From an uncultured Hyphomicrobiales bacterium (GTDB taxonomy: Bacteria; Pseudomonadota; Alphaproteobacteria; Rhizobiales; Beijerinckiaceae), in contig CAIJVU010000003.1 of the NCBI GenBank assembly GCA_903824185.1, positions 1-45,433 on the forward strand: a stretch of DNA of 45,433 nucleotides, read 5' to 3'. The translations under genes were made by a program, and so were the position numbers. Of this stretch, positions 25,484-34,553 are shown piece after piece; the stretch's first letter is position 1; each line of letters starts with the position of its first letter. The notes beneath the pieces are model-generated. The model saw only the letters and a list, made by a program, of their open reading frames with translations. It ran no database searches and was not told the DNA's origin.

Positions 25484-25633
25484 ATGGATTTTTTCAAAAA
25501 ATTTCTATTCAAACGGGATTTAGGTTTGAGTATTGAAGAAACCTTGCCCTTTTGGACCATTTTTATTCTGATTCTGTCCTTTGATATTACGCTGACAGCT
25601 TTGTTTGCCGTTTTGATTATTCGCGGCCATTAA
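25484..25633 (+). CDS. 49-aa single-TM membrane peptide
   Basis: A short gene: ATG at 25484 with AGGGG nine bases upstream, TAA at 25631. The product begins MDFFKKFLFKRDLGLS, a basic amphipathic N-terminus, and has one long hydrophobic helix (about residues 21-46) ending IIRGH. It sits alone between a lipoprotein gene and the inositol-phosphatase gene. No family recognised; a small membrane-protein regulator is one possibility. Confidence 0.62.
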   Translation: MDFFKKFLFKRDLGLSIEETLPFWTIFILILSFDITLTALFAVLIIRGH

Positions 25634-25656
25634 TCAGCAGACACAATCATATCGGT

Positions 25657-26445
25657 TCATTTATCAAAAACAGGGGCAAATACAGCCTTCAACGCATCAT
25701 ATAAAACAGGTTGGGCACAAAAAATCGGATTACCGTCCTGAGCCCAATTCCCCGATGCAAAATCATTGCACCGCGCACCAGCCTCTTGCGCAATCACCAG
25801 ACCAGCCAAAACATCCCAAGAATTGATATGCGCCTCGGCATAGCAATCGGTGCGGCCAATCGCCACCTGCGTCATTCCCAACGCACCGGAAGCGCAGCGT
25901 TTGACGGACGCTCCGTGATGAACGGCCTTGTTCACCAGATCGAGATAGGCACTGTTGGGCAGCCGGATATTCCAGCCGATCTCGACAACGCAGCGATCAA
26001 TCGACGCTGTGTGGGCGACATGGATGGGTTGGCCATTCATCATGGCGCCGCGCCCTGTGCGGGCGCTGTAAAACTCGTCCAGAGCGGGCGCAAAAATAGC
26101 CCCCAACATCGGGACACCTTTAACGGCAAAACCGATGGACACACACCAAAACCGATCACGGCGGGCAAAATTGGCCGTGCCATCAATCGGGTCAATGATC
26201 CATAAATGCTCGCCAGTATCACCCCCCTCTTCCTCACCTAGGATGGCATCATGGGGAAACAGCGCACGCAATTCTTGACGGATGAAGGCCTCGACAGCCC
26301 CATCGGCATAAGTGAGCCAATCTTGTGGCCCTTTCATGGAAATGTTCAACGTGTCGGGATTGTTGAACAAGGCCAACGCTTTTTCGCCCGCCGCTTTCGT
26401 AATGGATAATAAAGCCTGCTCGCGCGGATCAAGGATCGTGTCCAT
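25657..26445 (-). CDS. Inositol monophosphatase family enzyme
   Basis: 262-aa Mg2+-dependent phosphatase. GEEEGG (70-75) and DPIDGTANF (85-93) supply metal ligands, and the distal INSWDVLAG motif carries the last Asp. Family substrates include inositol-1-phosphate, histidinol phosphate and 3'-phosphoadenosine nucleotides; the sequence does not choose among them. ATG 26445 has GGGA eight bases upstream; the ATG at 26463 adds six residues. Confidence 0.9.
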   Translation of the reverse strand: MDTILDPREQALLSITKAAGEKALALFNNPDTLNISMKGPQDWLTYADGAVEAFIRQELRALFPHDAILGEEEGGDTGEHLWIIDPIDGTANFARRDRFWCVSIGFAVKGVPMLGAIFAPALDEFYSARTGRGAMMNGQPIHVAHTASIDRCVVEIGWNIRLPNSAYLDLVNKAVHHGASVKRCASGALGMTQVAIGRTDCYAEAHINSWDVLAGLVIAQEAGARCNDFASGNWAQDGNPIFCAQPVLYDALKAVFAPVFDK

Positions 26446-26684
26446 CGGAAGTTCCCATTGCATATGTTTGCGCTATCAGATGTGGCGGCAAAAATCAGGT
26501 CAACGCAAACAACAACATGCTTCAAAGTCAAAAAACGACCAGACCAAATGACCTTGAACGCGAGGGACATTCGGCACCTTGAAATTGACTCCTAGCACAC
26601 ACAAACCTATTGATAAAGATCAGAGAAAAGCGGACTGCCGCCTTGGGTTTCGCTCCACAGAACGCCTTTTTAAGGGAATTGATT

Positions 26685-27569
26685 TTGATCTTATTCAAGC
26701 GAAAAGCCCGTTCGAAGACTGTGTTATGCGTTCTGTTTGCGGGGCTGCTGATCGCCTTACCCAAACCGATCAAGGCCGATACGCTATGGGAACACAATCA
26801 TTCGAAAATGCGCGTGGTCCAAAACAATAATGTGATCGAAATCTATTATGAGTCGCCCAGACATGATCTTCTGGAGCGTGGCGTCAAACAAGGAACCTTG
26901 CTTTATCGCGGCACGGTGATGAATGGCCAGATTTCTGGCACCGCCCGTGCTTTTTTCAGCAATTGCCCCGCCCCCATCGAATATGACATTGCGGGAAAAT
27001 TCACCTCAGAACAATTGATCTCCTTGCGCGGCATGCGACCGCTGGTCGATGCCTGCAAACCCACCACACGGGCGACCGAAGAAAATCTGTCATTTTTTTA
27101 TCTGTCCAAAACCGATAGCGTGAAAGTCACACCGCAAGACAATGCCGCGCCCAACGGTTTTCAAGCCTCGCTGCAAAGCCAAACAACCAGCAAAATCCGC
27201 CTCACAAAAATTGGCGGCGTTTATGCCGTCCCCCTCGAATTGAACGGCCATGTGACTCTATATGGCATTGTTGATAGCGGGGCATCGGATGTGAGCATTC
27301 CGCTCGATATCATCAAGGCGATGAAAGAGGAAAAGATCATTTCAGAGAAAGATTTTCTGGACGAGAAACTCTATATGATGGCGGATGGCTCAAAAGTGGC
27401 CGCCAAACGTTACATGATCAAATCGGTAAAAGTTGGCGAAAAAGAGCTGAAAAATGTGACCATCAGTTCGACATCCCAAAATGGCGTGATTTTATTGGGC
27501 CAAAGCTTCCTCAGCCGTTTCAAAAGTTGGTCCATCGATAACCAAGAGCATGCGCTTTTGCTGGATTGA
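26685..27569 (+). CDS. Retropepsin-like aspartic protease, exported or anchored
   Basis: About 294 aa. A hydrophobic segment (about 12-26) ends near KADT, a signal peptide or anchor. A domain of about 150 residues with two well-spaced cysteines follows. The C-terminal retropepsin fold has the catalytic DSGAS (197-201), MMADGSKV, and GVILLGQSFLSRF. Such single-domain proteases act as dimers and are predicted to be periplasmic in proteobacteria. I prefer a TTG start at 26685, with AAGGGA seven bases upstream; a longer frame begins with TTG at 26610. Its substrate is unknown. Confidence 0.8.
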   Translation: MILFKRKARSKTVLCVLFAGLLIALPKPIKADTLWEHNHSKMRVVQNNNVIEIYYESPRHDLLERGVKQGTLLYRGTVMNGQISGTARAFFSNCPAPIEYDIAGKFTSEQLISLRGMRPLVDACKPTTRATEENLSFFYLSKTDSVKVTPQDNAAPNGFQASLQSQTTSKIRLTKIGGVYAVPLELNGHVTLYGIVDSGASDVSIPLDIIKAMKEEKIISEKDFLDEKLYMMADGSKVAAKRYMIKSVKVGEKELKNVTISSTSQNGVILLGQSFLSRFKSWSIDNQEHALLLD

Positions 27570-27678
27570 TTACGCGTTAATCACATCTATTCTCTGGCGT
27601 CCTTCACTTGCCGCTTGCCAGAATTTCGAATTGTTCCACAATCTAGAAAATATGATTCGATGACTTGGGAAGAATACA

Positions 27679-28131
27679 ATGGCGGCGGCGGATGAATTGT
27701 CATCTTACCTCAAAAAGGCTGCCGGCGACTTCCCGTTAACAGCGTCGACCTTGTATTGGCGCGTTTTTATGGCGTCTGAAACCCATTTAAAAGCAAAAAG
27801 TCCGGTGGATGCCAAGCACCACCATAATATTTCCAAATATTTCGCTATTTTATGGCGTTATTTTTTTGAACATCCGAGCATCACTGTTGAAAATGGCTCG
27901 TTCCATTTCCCCTTTGAAGGCCATATCATTTCAACCTCACAATTAGCCTCTGTGAATAGCAGTATCGATCAAGAGATGCGGCAATTCATGGAACGGCAGG
28001 ATATGACAGACCAGCATACCAAAGTGCTGAATATCATGCGCATGGGTGATATCGGTTTAAAAATCAAAAAAATCATCTTGGCCAATCAGATCAACTGGAC
28101 AGAACCAGACACGGCCTTGAACGACAACTAA
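27679..28131 (+). CDS. Hypothetical soluble protein
   Basis: 150 aa, family not recognised, no signal peptide. Mixed helical sequence with a HHH patch near residue 47. GGGAAG lies seven bases before the ATG. A palindrome ATTGT-TCC-ACAAT at 27632-27644 lies upstream and could be an operator. It is 109 bp downstream of the protease gene. Confidence 0.68.
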   Translation: MAAADELSSYLKKAAGDFPLTASTLYWRVFMASETHLKAKSPVDAKHHHNISKYFAILWRYFFEHPSITVENGSFHFPFEGHIISTSQLASVNSSIDQEMRQFMERQDMTDQHTKVLNIMRMGDIGLKIKKIILANQINWTEPDTALNDN

Positions 28132-28344
28132 ACTGCCTTTCAAAAACGGCAAATTTTGTTGTCTGAGCGCTAAAAAGCCATTATCTGGCGCACTTTTCTG
28201 CACAAGATGGCGTCAAAATCATATCCGGAAAGGCGGGATGATCGGGCTTGCCCCATTGATCCGCATTTTAAAAAATGGCACCACTCATGCGTTTGCTATC
28301 AATCTGAGTACCATCGTCAACCGCCAGCCAATCATGAGTGCCCT

Positions 28345-28842
28345 ATGTATCGTTTTGCGTTCGTTGCCATTCTGACTTTATGGACTTTATCAAGCCCTGC
28401 TCTCGCCAAAACCTTTCCGATCCCGAGTGACAATCCGGTCGCGACCATCAATATCCCGAATTCCTGGGAACCGAGTGAATATGATGGGGGCGTCGAAGGC
28501 ACATCCAAAGACGGCCAATTTTATTTCGCCATTGAAGCGGTGAACAGCAAAGATATTGGCGAGGCCACAAAAGAAGGCCTGAATTTTTTCAAAAAACAGG
28601 GCGTGAAATTTGATGCCAATTCGCACTCAACCGTTGAATCAGTGCTCAACGACCTGCCTGTGATGACCATCACTTTCAAGGGACGCGATAAAGACGGGCC
28701 AACCGAAATCACGCTCATTCTTGTCAAAACACTCAAACCAAACCGGTTTCTTTTGATCTTTGCCTGGGGCTCGGAAAAAGCGGCTGAAGCCAATATCAAA
28801 GACATCGATAAAATTTTAGCCTCCCTCACACCCACGAAATAA
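28345..28842 (+). CDS. Exported hypothetical protein (PsbP/DUF1795-like fold possible)
   Basis: 165 aa. A clear signal peptide ends PALA|KTF. The mature part (INIPNSWEP, GTSKDGQFYFAIEA, FFKKQGV, a C-terminal helix) resembles small PsbP-like/DUF1795 domains by pattern, but this is weak. Start ATG 28345 is chosen for the signal peptide; the frame is open 138 bases further upstream without support. Confidence 0.72.
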   Translation: MYRFAFVAILTLWTLSSPALAKTFPIPSDNPVATINIPNSWEPSEYDGGVEGTSKDGQFYFAIEAVNSKDIGEATKEGLNFFKKQGVKFDANSHSTVESVLNDLPVMTITFKGRDKDGPTEITLILVKTLKPNRFLLIFAWGSEKAAEANIKDIDKILASLTPTK

Positions 28843-28866
28843 TCGCCTGTGAGGGCCACTGATGGA

Positions 28867-28893
28867 AAGGCCGGAGGATCAACGCCGGCCTTC
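28867..28893 (+). terminator. Terminator-like hairpin
   Basis: Stem AAGGCCGG/CCGGCCTT (28867-28874, 28885-28892) with a 10-nt loop, then TCTC. It follows the exported-protein gene. The T-run is poor. Confidence 0.6.
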
Positions 28894-28972
28894 TCAACCG
28901 ATCCTGCATAAAGACCCATCAGGCTGTGTCTATTGACGAACCCCCTTGCTTCGAAACAGAGCCACGCATGGC

Positions 28973-28998
28973 ATCACTTGGCATCACATCACTTGGCA
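28973..28998. repeat. 11-bp direct repeat at the dctM stop
   Basis: ATCACTTGGCA occurs at 28973-28983 and 28988-28998, the second copy covering the last codons and stop of the TRAP permease gene. It looks like a small tandem duplication. Confidence 0.6.
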
Positions 28999-30275
28999 AA
29001 GAGCAATTCCGGCAACCAGAGCGTCAAGGGCGGCCAGAAGGAAATCATGGCCAGTACAACCAAAAGCGGAACCAGCCACGGCAAAATGGCACGGGACATG
29101 GTTTCGAACGAGACATCCGCAATGCGGGTCACCACAAACAGCACAACCCCAATCGGCGGATGGATTGTGCCGAGAATTAAATTCAGCACCATCACCACCC
29201 CGAACTGTACCGGACTAATGCCATAGGACACAGCCGCCGGCACGAGGATCGGGATCAGGATCAGCATGGCGGCCAACGCCTCCATGAAACACCCGATCAA
29301 CAGCATCAGCAAATTGGCCATCAGCAGAAAAGCGAGCGGGCTTTTGATGGTCTCGAGAATAAGCGGTGTCAGCGTTTGTGGCAGACGCGAGATGGACATG
29401 CACCAGCCCAGCACACCGGCCGCCATGACCAGCACCAGCACCAATCCGGTGGTCTCGATGGTCTCGATCAGGATCGGACCCAAATGCGCCAGCGTCAAAG
29501 TCCTGTAAACCACGAAGCCCAGAAACAAGGCATAGAAACAGGCAATCGCCGCCGCCTCTGTCGGCGTACATAAACCGCTGAAAATACCGCCGAGAATGAC
29601 AACCGGTGTCATCAGCGCAAAAAACCCATCCAGAAAGGTTTTCAGCACCGTGCCCCATCCGGCAAATGTCTTGCGGCCCATGCCCTCCCGTGTGGCAATG
29701 AAGGTCACCATGATCATGAGCGACAAGCCCATCAACAGGCCGGGGATGATCCCTGCCACAAATAATTTACCAATCGAGACATCGGCCGTCACACCATAAA
29801 TCACCATCGGCAATGAGGGGGGAATAATCGGGCCGATCGTCGCTGCAGCCGCCGTGATCGAGGCGGCGGTTTCTGGTCTGTAACCCGCCCGCCGCATGGC
29901 CCTGACCTCAATGGCTCCGGCCCCGGCAGCATCCGCCACCGCAGAGCCGACCATGCCTGCGAAAATCATACTGGTGAGAATGCTGGCATGTGCATAGCCC
30001 CCGCGCACCCAACCGATCAAAGCACTCGCAAAGGCAACAATCCTGTCGGTGATTTGAGCGGCGGCGAGAATATTGCCCATCAGGATGAACAAGGGGGCGG
30101 CGATAATCGGGAATGAATTAATCGATCCGGCCATTTTTTGCGGCAGCACTGTCAGCGGCATGCCCGCAAGAACCAGAAAGGCCAAAGCAGCCAAGCCCAT
30201 CGAGGCATAAAGCGGCATGCCCAGCAAGATAGCGATGAGCCAGCCGCCACCGATTTTGATCATCAGGGCACTCAT
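28989..30275 (-). CDS. dctM: TRAP transporter large permease subunit
   Basis: 428-aa integral membrane protein with about 12 hydrophobic segments. Family marks are PLFILMGNILAA, the GMVGSAVADAAGAGAIE segment, TIGPIIPPSLPMVIYG and GTIHPPIGVVLFV. It moves an organic acid into the cell with Na+ in complex with the small subunit and the periplasmic receptor. The start at 30275 overlaps the dctQ stop (ATGA); a longer frame is spurious. Confidence 0.95.
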   Translation of the reverse strand: MSALMIKIGGGWLIAILLGMPLYASMGLAALAFLVLAGMPLTVLPQKMAGSINSFPIIAAPLFILMGNILAAAQITDRIVAFASALIGWVRGGYAHASILTSMIFAGMVGSAVADAAGAGAIEVRAMRRAGYRPETAASITAAAATIGPIIPPSLPMVIYGVTADVSIGKLFVAGIIPGLLMGLSLMIMVTFIATREGMGRKTFAGWGTVLKTFLDGFFALMTPVVILGGIFSGLCTPTEAAAIACFYALFLGFVVYRTLTLAHLGPILIETIETTGLVLVLVMAAGVLGWCMSISRLPQTLTPLILETIKSPLAFLLMANLLMLLIGCFMEALAAMLILIPILVPAAVSYGISPVQFGVVMVLNLILGTIHPPIGVVLFVVTRIADVSFETMSRAILPWLVPLLVVLAMISFWPPLTLWLPELLFAK

Positions 30276-30751
30276 GACTGCGGCCCCTCGTGAAGAGCGG
30301 GTTTTTCCTGCCAAATGGCCATGGCGTCGAGCACCGCCTGCATGACCATGACAAGACCGGCAGGGATCAGCGGCACATATAACAGCGCCGCAGAAATCGG
30401 CATGCTTGTCGCTTCGATATCCAGATTGGTTTGCACGAGATGCAGGCCCTTAGTCGCGATCACAAGGCCAAGCAGCAAAAGCGCGCCTTCAAAGACAAGA
30501 CGCACAAGACGGTTCAAAGCGGAGGGGAGCCTGTCCATAAAAAAACGGATACGGATATGCGCCCCTTTGCGGGTTGCACTCATCCAGCCGAAACAGGCAG
30601 ACCACACCATCAGATAGCCACTGGCCTCATCGGTCCATGACAGGGGATGATCTGCTGCGCGACAGATCACACCGGCCATAACAACAAGCAGCAAAAGGAC
30701 CGCACTCGGAATGGCAAACCACGCAATCAATCGATCGATGAGCCGCAACAT
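30272..30751 (-). CDS. dctQ: TRAP transporter small permease subunit
   Basis: 159 aa with four hydrophobic segments. SWTDEASGYLMVWSACFG and RKGAHIRIRFFMDRLP are characteristic of DctQ proteins. It forms the membrane complex with the coupled large subunit and lies 93 bp after the receptor gene. Confidence 0.93.
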   Translation of the reverse strand: MLRLIDRLIAWFAIPSAVLLLLVVMAGVICRAADHPLSWTDEASGYLMVWSACFGWMSATRKGAHIRIRFFMDRLPSALNRLVRLVFEGALLLLGLVIATKGLHLVQTNLDIEATSMPISAALLYVPLIPAGLVMVMQAVLDAMAIWQEKPALHEGPQS

Positions 30752-30790
30752 GGCAACGCCTTTTAATCATTTCATCAAAAAGTGAGGTTT

Positions 30791-30829
30791 AAAAAAACGG
30801 TGACCGGCGGGGAGCCCGAAAGCCCCCGC
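30791..30829 (-). terminator. Hairpin plus T-run between dctP and dctQ
   Basis: On the minus strand, a GCGGGG/CCCCGC stem (30824-30829, 30807-30812) is followed nine bases later by seven T. It may be an attenuator that lets the receptor gene be expressed above the permeases; the gap before the T-run weakens the call. Confidence 0.45.
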
Positions 30830-30844
30830 GCCTTGGTGCTGGCC

Positions 30845-31840
30845 TCAAAGGGCTGCAAGAGAATCAAATGTACCCTTGCCCCAGCGCTCTTCGAATTTCT
30901 TTGGAACAACCGCCAAAACAGGCTTGCGCCAATCATCCAGCTTCGGGTCAATCACGGTCATGCCTTGCGCCTTGAGGGTGGCCACTGCCGAGGCCTCTTG
31001 CGCGAGCAATTCCTTGTCCTGCCAATCCACACCGGCGCTGAAGGCCGCTTCCAACAGGCTGCGGTCAGCGGCAGGAAGACCTTTCCAGAAGGCATCGTTC
31101 ACCACAATCATCCGCGGAGTGATGATATGCTCGGTCAACACCAAATATTTCTGGACCTCGAAAAACTTGCCGCTTTGGATCGTAGGCAATGGATTTTCCT
31201 GCCCGTCCACCGCACCAGAGCTGAGGGCAAGATAGAGTTCGGGAAAAGCAATCGGCGTCGCTTTGGCACCCCAAGCGTCTGCCATCGCGAGAAACACATC
31301 TACAGGCGGTACACGCAATTTGAAGCCCGCCATATCGGCAGGGCTTTGAACATTTTTGCTGCCGGTGGTCAGGTGGCGCTTGCCGTAATAGGTCACGGCC
31401 ATCATGCGCATATTCCGTTTTGCTGTCAGATCATCGTTGAGCTTGCCCAGCAGCGGCGCCTTGTTGATTTTGCCCATATGCGCCGCGTCGCGCCACAAAT
31501 AAGGAGATTCAATCACCGATAATTGTGGCAGGAAGGCCGCCAGCGCGCCAGCGCCATCGGTGGTCATCTGCAAGGCACCGGAAGAGACGGATTCAATCAT
31601 ATCCTTGCCCGAGCCCAACTGACCATTGGGAAAAATCTGGATATCGATACGGCCGGAGGTTTTTTCTTTAACCTCTTTGGCAATGCGTTCGGCCATTTGG
31701 ACCTGCGGATGGGAATTGGCCAGCAGCTCGCCCCATCGAATGGTTGTGGCTTGCGCCCGCGCTCCAATGCTTGGCATCGCAAGTCCAAAGGCCGCAGCCC
31801 CGATCAATCCCTGCCCCAACTGACGACGTGTGACGCGCAT
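30845..31840 (-). CDS. dctP: TRAP transporter periplasmic solute-binding protein
   Basis: 331 aa. The N-terminus has TRRQLGQGLIGAAAFG, a twin-arginine-type signal, with cleavage near ARAQA. DctP family marks are TIRWGELLANSHP, FPNGQLG, KLRVPP and SSGAVDGQENP (the last near the carboxylate-binding site). The ligand class is probably a small organic acid. GGGAGGG lies eight bases upstream of the ATG. It is first in the dctPQM operon. Confidence 0.94.
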   Translation of the reverse strand: MRVTRRQLGQGLIGAAAFGLAMPSIGARAQATTIRWGELLANSHPQVQMAERIAKEVKEKTSGRIDIQIFPNGQLGSGKDMIESVSSGALQMTTDGAGALAAFLPQLSVIESPYLWRDAAHMGKINKAPLLGKLNDDLTAKRNMRMMAVTYYGKRHLTTGSKNVQSPADMAGFKLRVPPVDVFLAMADAWGAKATPIAFPELYLALSSGAVDGQENPLPTIQSGKFFEVQKYLVLTEHIITPRMIVVNDAFWKGLPAADRSLLEAAFSAGVDWQDKELLAQEASAVATLKAQGMTVIDPKLDDWRKPVLAVVPKKFEERWGKGTFDSLAAL

Positions 31841-32053
31841 GATAGACCCTCCCCCTTTTTATGGTTCAAAGCCAGCCGACTAAGGACGGGCTTCATTCAA
31901 AGACAATAGTGGAGGAAAAATTCAAAAAAATACAATCAATTTCTTGTGCCTGCGGGCATTTAATAGCGCTGATCTTCAAGGGCTAGCACTGCCAAGCCCA
32001 TCAATTGCGCGTCATTGAAAAGCATAAAACCAGCGATTTCTTGGAGGGTCTGA

Positions 32054-32129
<76 letters not shown>

Positions 32130-32139
32130 CATCAGAGAA

Positions 32140-32154
32140 GGGTCCGAAGGACCC
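32140..32154. repeat. Perfect small hairpin upstream of tRNA-Lys
   Basis: GGGTCC-GAA-GGACCC, 6-bp stem and 3-nt loop, ten bases before the mature tRNA 5' end on its strand. It may be part of the precursor leader. Confidence 0.5.
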
Positions 32155-32381
32155 GCTTTCACTACCCCTTGGGGCAAGGATCGTTTGCCCGCCTGTGCGG
32201 CAAAGGCTTATGTCATCACAATGACACAAACAATCTGCGCCTCCCTTAGCAAGCCAGCACACGACTGTCCAGCCTCTCCTGACATTTAACAGTCTGCATG
32301 ATCTGTCTTTGATGTGAATAAAAATACGTGGCATGGCGAAAGGGGCTGAGGCCGTGCCACCTAACAGCACCAATATAACCT

Positions 32382-32639
32382 TTAGTCGCGCGGCAATTTC
32401 AACACGACTTCATCGACCATAGCATCGAAATCGGCCTCGTCCATGTCCTCGTCCGGCCGCGCGGGCACCGCATAAACACCGTTGAGCCACCGTGACAAAT
32501 CAAGGTCGGCACAGCGGCGCGAACAAAAGGGACGATAATCGGTAACCGTGGGCGCTTCACACATCGGGCATTTTCCATGCCCTGAAAGCGCGGTTTTCAA
32601 ATCCTTATCAGACCGATTGTCATTGGCAGGCGCGCTCAT
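32382..32639 (-). CDS. yacG: DNA gyrase inhibitor YacG (zinc protein)
   Basis: 85 aa. Zinc ligands CPMC (24-27) and CSRRC (39-43), followed by ADLDLSRWLNG, identify YacG. E. coli YacG binds GyrB and inhibits gyrase. The acidic C-terminal tail is usual. It overlaps maf as ATGA. Confidence 0.93.
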   Translation of the reverse strand: MSAPANDNRSDKDLKTALSGHGKCPMCEAPTVTDYRPFCSRRCADLDLSRWLNGVYAVPARPDEDMDEADFDAMVDEVVLKLPRD

Positions 32640-33289
32640 GGGGATGTTGCCTTTTCTCTATCCTGTTCGACGGATGGCCATTTCTTGAGGAGAGGATAGC
32701 CCGATCCTTGCAACAAGGCTGCGGTCTCGGCAAGAGGCAAGCCTACCACATTGGTAAAGCTGCCGACCAAACGGGTCACGAAAAGTCCGGCCAGCCCTTG
32801 AATGGCATAGCCACCGGCCTTGCCGCGCCACTCCTCGCTGTCCAGATAGGCTTTGAGTTCGTCATGCGACAGACGCTTGAAGGCAATCCTTGTTTCAACC
32901 AGACGCTCACGCAACTGCCCGTCAGGGGTGCGCAAGGCGACAGCCGTCATCACCCGATGTCCCCGCCCCGATAAAAGCGAGAGCGCCCGCTCGGCTTCGG
33001 TTCTGCTGGCGGGTTTCAGGATAATCCTGCGACCGACACAGACAACCGTATCGGCTGCAAGGATCAAAGCCCCGGACGCGGCCTCGTGCAACTGAGCGGC
33101 GGCTTGCGCCTTCTCCCGCGCGATGCGGGCCGCATAACGGGCAGCAGGCTCGTTTTGACCCACATCCTCATTGATGTCGGTTGCGAGCACATCATCAGGG
33201 GTAATGCCGATTTGCTGCAGCAAGGACAAACGACGCGGCGACGCGGAAGCCAAAACCAGCTTGGGAGGTCCGGCTTCCAGAGGGCCCAT
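32636..33289 (-). CDS. maf: Maf-family nucleotide pyrophosphatase
   Basis: 217 aa. ASASPRR (14-20) and AADTVV (78-83) form the active site, and GGYAIQG is the third motif. Maf proteins hydrolyse dTTP/UTP or modified nucleotides and are linked to division arrest. Located 20 bp after infA and coupled to yacG; a common alphaproteobacterial trio. Confidence 0.93.
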   Translation of the reverse strand: MGPLEAGPPKLVLASASPRRLSLLQQIGITPDDVLATDINEDVGQNEPAARYAARIAREKAQAAAQLHEAASGALILAADTVVCVGRRIILKPASRTEAERALSLLSGRGHRVMTAVALRTPDGQLRERLVETRIAFKRLSHDELKAYLDSEEWRGKAGGYAIQGLAGLFVTRLVGSFTNVVGLPLAETAALLQGSGYPLLKKWPSVEQDREKATSP

Positions 33290-33309
33290 CGCTCAACTAT
33301 GCCTTGCGA

Positions 33310-33528
33310 CTATTTGAAACGGTAAGTGATCCGGCCTTTGGTCAGATCATAAGGGGTCATTTCGACCAGAACCTTGTCGCCCGCCAAAACACGAATACGG
33401 TTCTTGCGCATTTTACCAGCCGTGTGAGCAATGACCTCATGGTCATTTTCCAACTGGACCCGGAACATCGCATTCGGGAGCAATTCACTCACCACACCGG
33501 GAAATTCTAATAACTCTTCCTTCGCCAT
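33310..33528 (-). CDS. infA: Translation initiation factor IF-1
   Basis: 72 aa, the expected size. The OB-fold sequence is typical: [29 protein letters not shown] and [20 protein letters not shown] is five bases before the ATG. First gene of infA-maf-yacG. Confidence 0.98.
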   Translation of the reverse strand: MAKEELLEFPGVVSELLPNAMFRVQLENDHEVIAHTAGKMRKNRIRVLAGDKVLVEMTPYDLTKGRITYRFK

Positions 33529-33650
33529 GGAAATCCTTGTCAGCCGCCTCCACCCATCGGGAAGCTTTAAGCGGGCGGACCCTAGTCGATTGCCTATGAT
33601 TTGTGAACTGTTTTTGCAGCAAATACCGCCTGCCCGCTTGAAAAAATCAA

Positions 33651-33672
33651 GAAAAACGGGGGAAAAGCCCCC
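33651..33672 (-). terminator. Intrinsic terminator of pssA
   Basis: On the minus strand, GGGGG-CTTTT-CCCCC (33668-33672, 33658-33662) followed by GTTTTTC, right after the pssA stop. It separates pssA from the infA promoter region (33529-33650). Confidence 0.88.
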
Positions 33673-33673
33673 A

Positions 33674-34498
33674 TTAGGCGGCAGCGGGAGGCACAGAACC
33701 GGCTTGCACCTGATCCAAGCGCGCCAAACGGCGGTACCGCTGCACCATAAAGGGGATACAGAAGAGATAGATCACGGTGATGGCTGTCAGCATTTCAAAC
33801 GGCATAGCCGCCAACATCGCAACCGCACCCACAACCAGAATGAACAAAGGCACCACCAAGGCGCGCGGCACCCGTGTGCCGACTGTTTTGCCCGCATAGG
33901 TCGGAATGCGGCTGATCATCATAAAGGCGATGAAGAGAAGATAGAGGGCTTGCAGCATGGCCGTGCCAGAAGGCAGCGGCAGATCGATCAAAGTCAGATA
34001 AACAGGCAGCAAGGCTGTCAAAGCGCCCGCTGGGGCCGGCATGCCAACAAAAAAATCCTTTTGCCACTGCGGACGATCGGGATCATCGATCATCACATTA
34101 AAGCGCGCCAAACGAAGCGCCGAGGCCGAGGCAAACAAAAGGGAAATAATCCAGCCCAACCCATGCAGCTCTTTGAGCACAAAAACATAAAGAATGACCG
34201 CAGGGGCAACGCCAAAGGAGACAAAATCGGAAAGACTATCCAGTTCGGCGCCGAAACGGGACGTGCCCTTCATCATGCGGGCAATCCGGCCATCCAGTCC
34301 GTCCAGTATCGCGGCCACCAAAATGGCAATCACCGCCACATCAAGACGCCCTTCAATGGCCAGACGCATACCGGTCAGGCCTGAACACATCGACAACAAA
34401 GTGACGAGGTTTGGCAACAGCAAGCGCAGCGGCACGGGCTTGAAACGCCGCGTTTTTGGCTCGTCGCCTGGCTCAAAAGGGGGAAAAAGTTCGCTCAT
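33674..34498 (-). CDS. pssA: CDP-diacylglycerol-serine O-phosphatidyltransferase
   Basis: 274-aa membrane enzyme making phosphatidylserine from CDP-diacylglycerol and serine. The CDP-alcohol phosphotransferase motif is complete: Asp69-Gly70, Ala73-Arg74, Gly83, Asp87, Asp91. About eight hydrophobic segments. Start ATG 34498 is preceded by AGGGG. It lies 55 bp after psd, whose product decarboxylates the lipid this enzyme makes. Confidence 0.95.
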   Translation of the reverse strand: MSELFPPFEPGDEPKTRRFKPVPLRLLLPNLVTLLSMCSGLTGMRLAIEGRLDVAVIAILVAAILDGLDGRIARMMKGTSRFGAELDSLSDFVSFGVAPAVILYVFVLKELHGLGWIISLLFASASALRLARFNVMIDDPDRPQWQKDFFVGMPAPAGALTALLPVYLTLIDLPLPSGTAMLQALYLLFIAFMMISRIPTYAGKTVGTRVPRALVVPLFILVVGAVAMLAAMPFEMLTAITVIYLFCIPFMVQRYRRLARLDQVQAGSVPPAAA

Positions 34499-34553
34499 GC
34501 CCCTACAATAGCCGCCACCGGCCATTTGCTCAAGCGCTGACTGTGATTGTGGT

